A stretch of DNA of 6,306 nt. Origin: Nitrospirae bacterium UBA4572. GTDB lineage: Bacteria > Nitrospirota > Leptospirillia > Leptospirillales > Leptospirillaceae. A model generated the notes under the pieces. The model had not been told where the DNA came from and ran no database searches. It saw nothing but the letters and a program-made list of their open reading frames with translations. The stretch is from contig DGKK01000072.1 of assembly GCA_002387725.1 (NCBI GenBank), positions 1 through 6,306 of the forward strand, written 5' to 3'. A program made the translations under genes and the position numbers. Numbering within the stretch: position 1 is the stretch's first letter; each line of letters starts with the position of its first letter. Positions 1 to 4,675 of the stretch are shown here, one piece after another.

Positions 1-370
1 AGCTTAGGTGAAATCCATCATCCAGCGCCAGAAAGCTTTTCCCAGCCCCTTCCTGAGCCACGATCAGGCCTGCGGTCCGGGGTCGAAGAGACGGCAGGAC
101 ATAGACCGGGGGAGGGAGAATCTTTGAAAAAGCGACGGATGGGCGAATGACGGGAAATTCCACTTCGTCGGGATCCTCCCTTTTGGAAAGCTCTCCGTAA
201 ACCTGGGCGATATCCTCCGGAACGCCGGAATTGGCCGCTCGGATGAGCTTATCGGCATCGAAGATCGCCCGACGACTTTCTGATTTTTCTTTGAGGATCC
301 TGGCGTATGTTCTGGAGTTCGCAGCGGTCGGAACAATGAATTCAAGATCGCTTAAGAACTCTCTTCTTCC
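1..370 (-). CDS. Replicative helicase, downstream part: RepA-like RecA/AAA ATPase (partial, runs off left edge)
   Basis: This open frame has no start of its own. It continues the DnaB-like N-terminal domain of the ORF at 352-630 after a one-base backward shift in a run of eight G (minus strand; C at 369-376). Its first residues (GRREFLSDLEFIVPTAAN, then YARILKEKS) are the expected second half of a DnaB N-terminal domain, so the two ORFs were one gene. About 65 residues later comes a Walker A motif, AQEGAGKS, at nt 38-61, preceded by a Pro-rich LPPPVYVLPSL segment. That arrangement is closer to RepA-type hexameric helicases (AAA_25) than to chromosomal DnaB. There is no stop down to position 1; Walker B and the rest lie outside. 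Likely role (inferred): replicative helicase of a plasmid or other mobile element. Good confidence in family, low in whether the gene is functional. Confidence 0.7.
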
Positions 371-630
371 CCCCCCAAGTTAATTTCTTCCTTATCCATC
401 CTGTCGGCCAAAGTCACCGCATCAATTCCGATCCGCTCCTCCCACATTTTCAGCATCGTTTTATAGACCTGCCGGTGGAATTGGAGGTGAAAGTCATCAG
501 GGGTAAGGTCCTCCCGATCAAGGATGGAATTGTCCAGAATGACAGAGCCAAGGAATGACTGCTCCGCCTCAAGGCTCTGGGGGAGGTTCCGGAGAACATT
601 GATTGGCCTTTTGTTTTTTGTGGGGGTCAT
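352..630 (-). CDS. DnaB-like helicase, N-terminal domain (frameshifted relative to the ATPase part)
   Basis: The translation begins MTPTKNKRPINVLRNLPQS and reads LEAEQSFLGSVILDN, then LTPDDFHLQFHRQVYKTML and IDAVTLADRM. This is the typical start of the DnaB N-terminal domain, which mediates hexamer formation and primase contact in DnaB. The frame ends soon after a run of eight G at residues 86-88, giving a meaningless tail EEESS; a -1 shift there restores the domain and leads into the ATPase at 1-370. I chose ATG 630 because GGGGTG lies four bases upstream. The in-frame ATG at 642 has only a run of C before it. The start lies inside the end of the HTH gene (62 bp overlap), which implies translational coupling. 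Without frameshifting the product would be a 92-residue domain lacking ATPase. It could be a pseudogene, a sequencing error, or recoded. Confidence 0.75.
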   Translation of the reverse strand: MTPTKNKRPINVLRNLPQSLEAEQSFLGSVILDNSILDREDLTPDDFHLQFHRQVYKTMLKMWEERIGIDAVTLADRMDKEEINLGGEEESS

Positions 631-988
631 TTGGCACCCCATTCTGGGGGGGGGCAGAGATCTTGGGCTTATTGTTTGATCCGGGCGGCCGGCCTCTTTT
701 TCTTTTTTCTTGGGAGGGAAATAGAGCCTCCGACGGCATTGCCGTCATAGAAATAGAATCGGAGATTTCAGGGAAAAGATAGGCGATCAGGTCAGACAGG
801 AGTATCCATTGTTTTCCGAGCTCGTCCCGTCGGACCTTCAATCCTATTTTTCCTGTCCGAATCCGCTTGTAGAGGCCATCCCTACTCATCCCCAAAACTG
901 GAGAGACGTCCGGGATCGAAAGTTTGTGGCGGGGGTGGAATTGTTGGGCGAGAAGAATCGCCCCAGGGGGGAAAGTAATGTTTGGCAT
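569..988 (-). CDS. Small helix-turn-helix DNA-binding protein with AT-hook
   Basis: A 139-residue protein. Residues about 22-72 resemble an excisionase/MerR-like winged HTH: LSIPDVSPVLGMSRDGLYKRI, split as helix, turn (GMSRDG) and recognition helix, followed by TGKIG, a short wing and IAYLF. Residues 95-104 (KRKRGRPPGS) contain the AT-hook core RGRP, which binds the minor groove of AT-rich DNA. The tail is Pro/Lys-rich and probably disordered. I chose ATG 988 because AGGAG lies seven bases upstream; the longer in-frame ORF up to 1147 runs through a terminator hairpin and is not credible. It overlaps the start of the helicase gene by 62 bp, so the two are probably co-expressed. Likely role (inferred): replication initiator accessory, repressor, or excisionase-like factor of the element. 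No specific family is recognised beyond the HTH and hook. Confidence 0.7.
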   Translation of the reverse strand: MPNITFPPGAILLAQQFHPRHKLSIPDVSPVLGMSRDGLYKRIRTGKIGLKVRRDELGKQWILLSDLIAYLFPEISDSISMTAMPSEALFPSQEKRKRGRPPGSNNKPKISAPPQNGVPNDPHKKQKANQCSPEPPPEP

Positions 989-990
989 GC

Positions 991-1010
991 ACCGGCTCCT
1001 ATGTGCCGGT
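991..1010 (-). promoter_or_regulatory. Hairpin holding the Shine-Dalgarno of the HTH gene
   Basis: On the minus strand, ACCGGC and GCCGGT pair around an eight-base loop just before ATG 988. The AGGAG ribosome binding site spans the loop and the first base of the 3' stem (1000-996). The structure could limit ribosome access until it is opened. A six-pair GC-rich stem is seen directly; the regulatory role is inferred. Confidence 0.4.
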
Positions 1011-1026
1011 CGGGGATGGTCGCGCC

Positions 1027-1100
1027 AAAAAAAAATAGCCTCACGACGCAATCCACCTTCCCGACCTAAAGTCGTTGGAAGATGGAGCATGTCATGAGGC
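1027..1100 (-). terminator. Strong intrinsic terminator or attenuator upstream of the HTH-helicase genes
   Basis: On the minus strand, a 10-pair outer stem (1100-1091 with 1047-1038), a 5x5 internal loop, a 9-pair stem (1085-1077 with 1061-1053) and a 4-pair tip (1074-1071 with 1065-1062) form one long hairpin. It is followed by TA and nine T (1035-1027). Both long stems include a G.U pair that would be C.A on the plus strand, so the structure favours a minus-strand RNA. Termination here would stop a leader transcript 38 bases before the HTH start codon, so the hairpin either ends a separate small RNA or attenuates the replication operon. Confidence 0.75.
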
Positions 1101-1119
1101 CAATGTACCCGAACACTGG
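1100..1119 (-). promoter_or_regulatory. Hairpin just upstream of the terminator
   Basis: CCAGTGT (1119-1113) pairs with ACATTGG (1106-1100) around a six-base loop on the minus strand, with one G.U pair. It abuts the terminator stem and shares one base with it. With the terminator, it makes three stems whose wobble pairs all point to minus-strand RNA. Confidence 0.4.
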
Positions 1120-1269
1120 GTCCGCCTGGCAGAAGGTTGAATCTCACAGGGGGCGAAACGGCCGCATTTAGGCCTCTTCGTATCCCCCGCCTCCCCTTCC
1201 TGCGGTCAGCTCAGAGCCTTCGTGGTGTATTTCCGACATGTCCTTATGGCGCGGCCAGCACACAACCTA

Positions 1270-1294
1270 AAATGAAGCTGCTCCTGCTTCATTT
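1270..1294. repeat. Perfect 9-bp inverted repeat
   Basis: AAATGAAGC (1270-1278) and GCTTCATTT (1286-1294) are perfect complements around a seven-base spacer. On the plus strand a T-rich stretch follows (CTTTTT ending near 1303), so it could be a weak rightward terminator. It could equally be a protein-binding dyad or an RNA stem. Confidence 0.45.
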
Positions 1295-1392
1295 ATGCTT
1301 TTTCTCCGCACCTGTCCGGGGGACATCCTTCCCGGTCATAGCCTGACTATCTCATTCATCAGGCCTCAGTCGTCCAACCTACCGCCCCGTCC

Positions 1393-1433
1393 GGGTTATA
1401 TTTCCACCCCGGATAACCCATAGTGGGTATGGG
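1393..1433 (-). repeat. Two mutually exclusive hairpins
   Basis: On the minus strand CCCATA (1433-1428) can pair with TATGGG (1422-1417), a six-pair stem with a five-base loop. Alternatively GGGTTAT (1419-1413) can pair with ATAACCC (1399-1393), a seven-pair stem. The two stems share the GGG at 1419-1417, so only one can form at a time. Confidence 0.35.
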
Positions 1434-1460
1434 CGTCCGGATACTCTCCTTTCGCCGACT

Positions 1461-1494
1461 TATATAGTTTGCCCAATGATTATCTTCCTGTCAA
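1461..1494 (-). promoter_or_regulatory. Possible leftward promoter
   Basis: A perfect TTGACA lies at 1494-1489 on the minus strand, and the A/T-rich string TATATA at 1466-1461. The 22-base gap is too long for a standard sigma-70 promoter; shifting to AACTAT (1469-1464) gives 19 bases but a poor -10. If real, it would start a leader RNA of about 430 bases ending at the terminator at 1027. Confidence 0.25.
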
Positions 1495-1498
1495 CTAA

Positions 1499-1581
1499 TG
1501 CCGTCAGGGATATTCAAGATAATGGATAAAGCTAGATCTGGTGCCATTCCCGTCATGCCGTTTTGCCGTCATAGTGCCGTT
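1499..1581. repeat. Cluster of short GCCGTCA/GCCGTT direct repeats (iteron-like)
   Basis: On the plus strand GCCGTCA occurs at 1500 and 1565, CCGTCAT at 1551, and GCCGTT at 1557 and 1575. The right part reads as two tandem units, CCGTCAT-GCCGTT and CCGTCAT-AGT-GCCGTT. A 12-base copy, TTGCCGTCATAG, at 1563-1574 recurs at 739-750 inside the HTH gene. Repeats beside a replication gene suggest initiator binding sites, but the units are short and unevenly spaced. Confidence 0.35.
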
Positions 1582-1638
1582 CTGATAATCGAAAAAAGAG
1601 TCTTTTTTGGTCTTCGGGAGTCAACAAAAGTAAACAGG

Positions 1639-1644
1639 ATTATA
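1639..1644 (-). promoter_or_regulatory. Perfect -10 hexamer TATAAT, no clear -35
   Basis: TATAAT is present on the minus strand in AT-rich DNA about 45 bases after the tRNA. I see no good -35 hexamer at 16-18 bases, so it may be a chance occurrence or an activator-dependent promoter. Confidence 0.2.
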
Positions 1645-1689
1645 CAGATGATTTTCTTTGACTGTATTTGAGTTTTTGACGTTTAGGAA

Positions 1690-1766
1690 TGGTGCCCCCG
1701 GGGTGATTTGAACACCCGGCCAAAGGTTTAGGAAACCTCTGCTCTGTCCACCTGAGCTACGGGGGC
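1690..1766 (-). tRNA. tRNA-Arg (anticodon CCU)
   Basis: The minus strand folds as a complete cloverleaf. Acceptor GCCCCCG pairs with CGGGGGC. The D stem is GCTC/GAGC. The anticodon stem GAGGT/ACCTT carries the loop TTCCTAA, giving anticodon CCU, which reads AGG. The T stem GGGTG/CACCC has the loop TTCAAAT. The discriminator is A at 1693 and the CCA end is encoded at 1692-1690. The gene decodes a rare arginine codon in many GC-rich genomes. Its 3' end borders a region of different character, which makes it a candidate integration site. Confidence 0.95.
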
Positions 1767-1832
1767 ATGAAATGGGAAGGACATCGTTCGGAGGGAGGAA
1801 ATGAGAGTCCCTGGGAAGAATGATAATCCTGA

Positions 1833-1861
1833 ATGGTACGTTTGGCGGCAGGTTAAGTCAA
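1833..1861 (-). promoter_or_regulatory. Promoter of tRNA-Arg
   Basis: On the minus strand TTGACT (1861-1856) and TACCAT (1838-1833) are separated by exactly 17 bases, a sigma-70-like arrangement. The predicted start near 1826 lies about 60 bases upstream of the mature tRNA 5' end. The zinc-ribbon gene ends 25 bases before this promoter. Confidence 0.55.
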
Positions 1862-1885
1862 GATCGCAAGAAAAGTTCCGGCCAA

Positions 1886-2059
1886 TCAGCCGATTTCGGG
1901 CCCGTACCATCCGCCATTGCAGTCGATGCAGACAAAATCTCCGTCGACAAGCATGGTCGGCTCCCCGCAGAAGGGGCATTCGGGTCCGTCGGTCTTGAGT
2001 TCGGCATAGGGAATTTCTATATCTTCGGAAGGATCGTAGTCAAAGTAGGGATGGGGCAC
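1886..2059 (-). CDS. Small zinc-ribbon protein (57 aa)
   Basis: A 57-residue protein with four cysteines as CPFC (residues 28-31) and CIDC (44-47), 12 residues apart. This is the usual spacing of a one-zinc ribbon, in which two zinc knuckles face each other. The first 27 residues are acidic and aromatic (YFDYDPSEDIEIPY), and the C-terminus is NGGWYGPEIG. The start is GTG 2059, preceded by AGGAG with an eight-base gap; there is no better start upstream. A promoter with a perfect TATAAT lies about 80 bases upstream, so it is probably monocistronic. Such single ribbons may bind protein, RNA or DNA; the acidic N-terminus argues against simple nucleic-acid binding and for a protein contact. No named family is recognised. 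The zinc site is well supported, the function unknown. Confidence 0.8.
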   Translation of the reverse strand: MPHPYFDYDPSEDIEIPYAELKTDGPECPFCGEPTMLVDGDFVCIDCNGGWYGPEIG

Positions 2060-2121
2060 GGGAAGGTCTCCTGTATTGTCGGGGCCGGTCCGTCCAGGCT
2101 CTGATCAAGCCCAGGGCGGCC

Positions 2122-2155
2122 GTCCGGCCTGTTCCCTTTCATTATACGGCCGGAC
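2122..2155. promoter_or_regulatory. Perfect 8-bp dyad flanking the -10 box (operator or terminator)
   Basis: GTCCGGCC (2122-2129) and GGCCGGAC (2148-2155) are perfect complements with an 18-base centre that contains the TATAAT box. The arms lie in the promoter spacer and just past the start site, where a repressor could block transcription. On the plus strand it is followed by TTTTCCCC, so it could instead be a weak terminator structure. The choice cannot be made from sequence alone. Confidence 0.4.
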
Positions 2156-2170
2156 TTTTCCCCAACTCAA
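2141..2170 (-). promoter_or_regulatory. Promoter of the zinc-ribbon gene
   Basis: TTGAGT (2170-2165) and a perfect TATAAT (2146-2141) are 18 bases apart on the minus strand. Predicted initiation near 2134 gives a leader of about 75 bases to GTG 2059. It lies in the gap after the asparaginase gene. Confidence 0.6.
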
Positions 2171-2199
2171 CGAAAAATCGGACTCTCCCCTTTTTCTCC

Positions 2200-3087
2200 T
2201 TAAAAAGGATCACGATCGGCGCAGTCTTCCACGAGGACCCGGTCCATCCCCACATATCCCCGGATCATCACCGGAGAGGTGTGGGCAAAAAAAGGCCGCT
2301 CCCGGGAGATCCCCACGCATCCCGCGGTGGCCCCGAAGCGTTTCTCCAACCTCTCAAGCCATTGCCGGGCCGACTCCGACGGCGACCCCTCCCTCGCCAG
2401 GGAGATCGACACCAGCATCGCCACACCGCCACCTGAGGTCAGGATTGCCTCACCAACCCCCGTCATGGAGATCGCCCCGAGTTCATCGTCGGCATAGAAC
2501 CCCCCGCCCACGATCGGACTGTCTCCAATCCGCCCGGGCCACATGCGTCCGATGCCCCCGGTCGAGGTGACCGACGCCAGGTGGCCGGCCCCATCACGAA
2601 CGACACACCCCACCGTTCCCGAGCCGGTCTGACCCGACTCGTTCCAGAACGAGAGGGGATCGGGAAGGCCCGCCTCCTGGGAGCCGGCATCCGGCCACCC
2701 GTTCGAAATGGCCCACCTCTCGGCCATGGTTCCGGCCAGATGCACGTGAGGACTCTTGCCGTGCAGGGCCGCCACGAGACGGGACATGGAGGGCACTCCC
2801 CGCACCTGGCTGATTCCCAAGGCCTTGAGCGTGGCTCCGTCCATCGCCCCGGCATCGCGGCGCACGACCCCGTCCGCCTGGGGGATCGCTCCCCTTCCCG
2901 CATTGAAGAGCCCTGACTCTTCGAGACGGTTGACGCACCAGACGGCAAGGTCGAAGGCCTTCTCCCGGCTTCGGAGCTTCCCGGCAATCTCCGGGAGAAG
3001 CCCTCCGAAGAACTGTCGGCTCTCGGGGGTCAGTTCAGACCCTGTCCCGCAATGAAATAGCAAAAGAGGTCCCGCCGACGAATTCAC
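2200..3087 (-). CDS. Isoaspartyl peptidase / L-asparaginase (Ntn-hydrolase, family T2)
   Basis: Plant-type asparaginase of the N-terminal-nucleophile superfamily, which cuts itself into two chains and hydrolyses isoaspartyl dipeptides and/or asparagine in the cytoplasm. Counting from GTG 3087 (295 aa), the new N-terminus is Thr158 in SGTVGCVV. The other active-site residues fall at the family's spacing: Thr176 in STGG, then PGRIGDSP with Arg186 and Asp189, and T209-G-V-G. VGGGFYAD follows the Arg/Asp pair and NAGRGA lies in the first half. I chose GTG 3087 because GGGAGG lies four bases before it. ATG 3099 is in frame but follows the terminator's T run directly, and 3123 lies inside the terminator loop. 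The gene sits alone behind that terminator, so it depends on read-through or a promoter I could not see. Family is certain; substrate preference is not. Confidence 0.92.
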   Translation of the reverse strand: MNSSAGPLLLFHCGTGSELTPESRQFFGGLLPEIAGKLRSREKAFDLAVWCVNRLEESGLFNAGRGAIPQADGVVRRDAGAMDGATLKALGISQVRGVPSMSRLVAALHGKSPHVHLAGTMAERWAISNGWPDAGSQEAGLPDPLSFWNESGQTGSGTVGCVVRDGAGHLASVTSTGGIGRMWPGRIGDSPIVGGGFYADDELGAISMTGVGEAILTSGGGVAMLVSISLAREGSPSESARQWLERLEKRFGATAGCVGISRERPFFAHTSPVMIRGYVGMDRVLVEDCADRDPF

Positions 3088-3104
3088 ACATCCTCCCATG
3101 GCAG

Positions 3105-3131
3105 AAAAAAAGGAACCGGTCACCCGGTTCC
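3105..3131 (-). terminator. Intrinsic terminator after the haem protein gene
   Basis: On the minus strand GGAACCGG (3131-3124), loop of four, CCGGTTCC (3119-3112), then seven T (3111-3105). The stem is perfect. It lies 57 bases after the haem protein stop and ends the purB-purC-purS transcript. Confidence 0.85.
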
Positions 3132-3187
3132 CAGCTCACCTTTCCGGGAAGACTTCCCCTCCCCGGAGTTCTTTCAATGTTGTCAAT

Positions 3188-4606
3188 TTATCTGGAGGGC
3201 TTTTCCGGGGAGTTGGACGGGGACCTTTCCTTCTCCAAGGACTCCCGGGGAGGTTCGGTCCGGTTCATGCCCGTCTTGGTCACCCCTTCCATCGCCCGGA
3301 CCTCGGCATGCAGGTGGCCCAAAACGGCCCGAAGGCGATCGGTCCAATCCTTCTGCTCCTCGCTCAGGACTTCGAAAAAGGGTGCCTTGAGGACTCCGAA
3401 GCTCTCCGGCTCCTTTTCCTCCTGGGCAAGATCCGCAAAGGAGACCGCCTGGGAACGGAAGGCCCAGGCCTTTTCGATGAAACGGCCCAGAGTGGGGTCG
3501 GTCTTGGCCAGGGGATGGGCCTCCAGCTCCTGAAGGCTCATCTCGAAGCGGTCACTCCAGTCCGAGAGCATCTCCGGGAGCGTGGCATTGACCTCCACCA
3601 CATCGACATTCTCCTTCTGTCCCGAAGAAACGACGCCCGGCCGGGGAATCTCCTCCGCCAGCGCCACAATGGAATGGTCCAGCGTTTCAAGGCGCCGGTG
3701 GAGCTCCTGCCAGCCCTCATAGCTCACGGTGATCTCTGGGCCTTCCAAAAGCCCGCCGGCCTCCCCTGCCCCATCTCCCGGCCCCTCCGGAGACTCCGGG
3801 CCCTTCGTGCCCGCCTTGCCTTTGGCGGATTTTTTCTTGGGCTGTTTCGGCCGCAGGGAGCGCGAAAGGAGAAAACTCTCCAGAGCCGAAACAAAGAAGA
3901 GAGAGACGAGGACAAGGCCGGCAGTGCCCCCGAAGATGATCGTCTGGTTGACGAGGGGAAGCGGCCAGAAGCCCCACAGGATCCGGCCGGCATGGGGTGC
4001 GGCCGGAACCACCCTGGAAATGACGACCCAGTGACCCAGGACCTCGCTGTCGAAGCCATGGCAGCGGGCACAGGAGGTATGGTTGTGGATGGCGCGGGTC
4101 CAGACGGCATAGCCCCCGTGGAGATCGAGGGGATCGGACATTCCCTGGCGATCGGCCACGAGATGGCCGTTCTTTTCGGCAAAGATCCGGTCGACCTCGT
4201 GGGCCAGGCGCTCCGGAACGGAGGTCGACGGCCAAGGGAAGACATCGGGAGAGTGAACGGTGTTTCGCCAGCCATCGGGGATGGTGGTGTAGGCCTTGAT
4301 ATGGTCGAGGGCCTTCTGGTCCGAGTAGGCGGCGGAGCCGTCGTTTCGAAGGAGGACAATGGTCGTTCCGGTGGCGGTGGCCAGACGATGAACGGCCGAA
4401 GGAACGGTTTCGGGGTGGCCGGAGACCATGGCGGCGGAGAGAAGGCTTTGGGCGGCGGAGAGGACCGTCCGGGAATGGTCAAGTCCCCGGCGCTCGGCCT
4501 CGATCATCAGAAGAACGAAGACGAAGATGGCCAGGGGAACCGAGACGATCGTTCCCCAGAAAAGTCGCCCGATCCAGAGCCGAAAGAATCCCGGAGATGT
4601 GTTCAC
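3188..4606 (-). CDS. Membrane protein with periplasmic mono-haem c domain (sensor-like, no output domain recognised)
   Basis: 472 residues. A transmembrane helix at about 16-35 is followed by an extracytoplasmic domain (36-220) with one haem c motif, CARCH, at 179-183. A second helix lies at about 221-246. Then come a basic, Gly/Pro/Lys-rich linker (252-285) and a charged, largely helical cytoplasmic domain (about 290-472) ending in a Glu/Arg/Ser-rich tail. The layout helix-sensor-helix-cytoplasm is that of haem-based sensors such as DUF3365/Tll0287-like proteins, but I see no HAMP, kinase, methyl-accepting or cyclase motif. The start is GTG 4606 with AGGGG five bases upstream. It begins 60 bases after purS and is followed by a strong terminator, so it is the last gene of the purine operon. 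Haem attachment is well supported; a redox or gas-sensing role is inference. Confidence 0.8.
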   Translation of the reverse strand: MNTSPGFFRLWIGRLFWGTIVSVPLAIFVFVLLMIEAERRGLDHSRTVLSAAQSLLSAAMVSGHPETVPSAVHRLATATGTTIVLLRNDGSAAYSDQKALDHIKAYTTIPDGWRNTVHSPDVFPWPSTSVPERLAHEVDRIFAEKNGHLVADRQGMSDPLDLHGGYAVWTRAIHNHTSCARCHGFDSEVLGHWVVISRVVPAAPHAGRILWGFWPLPLVNQTIIFGGTAGLVLVSLFFVSALESFLLSRSLRPKQPKKKSAKGKAGTKGPESPEGPGDGAGEAGGLLEGPEITVSYEGWQELHRRLETLDHSIVALAEEIPRPGVVSSGQKENVDVVEVNATLPEMLSDWSDRFEMSLQELEAHPLAKTDPTLGRFIEKAWAFRSQAVSFADLAQEEKEPESFGVLKAPFFEVLSEEQKDWTDRLRAVLGHLHAEVRAMEGVTKTGMNRTEPPRESLEKERSPSNSPEKPSR

Positions 4607-4618
4607 TGTCGCCCCTTT

Positions 4619-4675
4619 TCTCCCGAAGGATCAACTCTCCGGGAGATCCTGTGGCCTCTCTCGCGATCAGAGAGG
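4619..4675 (-). repeat. Two inverted repeats between purS and the haem protein gene
   Basis: CCTCTCT/AGAGAGG (4675-4669 with 4661-4655) spans the purS stop codon, and TCTCCCG/CGGGAGA (4646-4640 with 4625-4619) ends just before the ribosome site of the next gene. Both are perfect seven-pair stems without a T run. They may set the relative output of the two genes or stabilise processed mRNA. Confidence 0.35.

Larger units (their letters stand above)
1101..1689. other. Non-coding region between tRNA-Arg and the HTH gene; inverted repeats, possible origin or regulatory RNA
   Basis: I find no convincing protein gene on either strand in these 589 bases. Besides structures listed separately, I see a dyad TGTCC-GGG-GGACA at 1313-1325, a perfect A/T dyad at 1592-1608, and an AT-rich block at about 1590-1690. 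AATGGATAA at 1521-1529 is, on the minus strand, TTATCCATT, which matches seven of nine positions of the DnaA box TTATCCACA; that alone is weak. Inverted repeats, short direct repeats, AT-richness and adjacency to a helicase gene fit an element's replication origin and control region, but this is inference. No known RNA family was recognised. Confidence 0.45.

Noticed and set aside
64..345. 93-codon minus-strand frame starting MNSLFRPL
   Set aside because: The overlapping frame continues the DnaB domain and carries Walker A; this one shows no family features.
989..1147. 53-residue N-terminal extension of the HTH protein
   Set aside because: It reads through the terminator hairpin and its T9 run, has no ribosome site, and the start at 988 has a good AGGAG.
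1137..1346. 69-codon plus-strand frame, including a short hydrophobic MKLLLLHLCFF peptide
   Set aside because: The hydrophobic part coincides with the perfect inverted repeat at 1270-1294, there is no ribosome site, and the rest is featureless.
1340..1370. CTGATGA on the minus strand as a hammerhead ribozyme core
   Set aside because: The required GAAA after stem II and the cleavage-site stem are absent.
1367..1426. 20-codon minus-strand frame MGYPGWKYNPDGAVGW
   Set aside because: No ribosome site at a usable distance and it lies across the alternative hairpins; too short to support.
1592..1608. A6GA-G-TCT6 dyad as a tRNA terminator
   Set aside because: The stem is almost wholly A/T with a one-base centre that cannot form a loop, and it lies about 80 bases from the tRNA; kept only as a dyad within the non-coding region.
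2200..3123. Asparaginase start at 3123
   Set aside because: The codon lies in the loop of the intrinsic terminator and the extra residues have no counterpart in the family.
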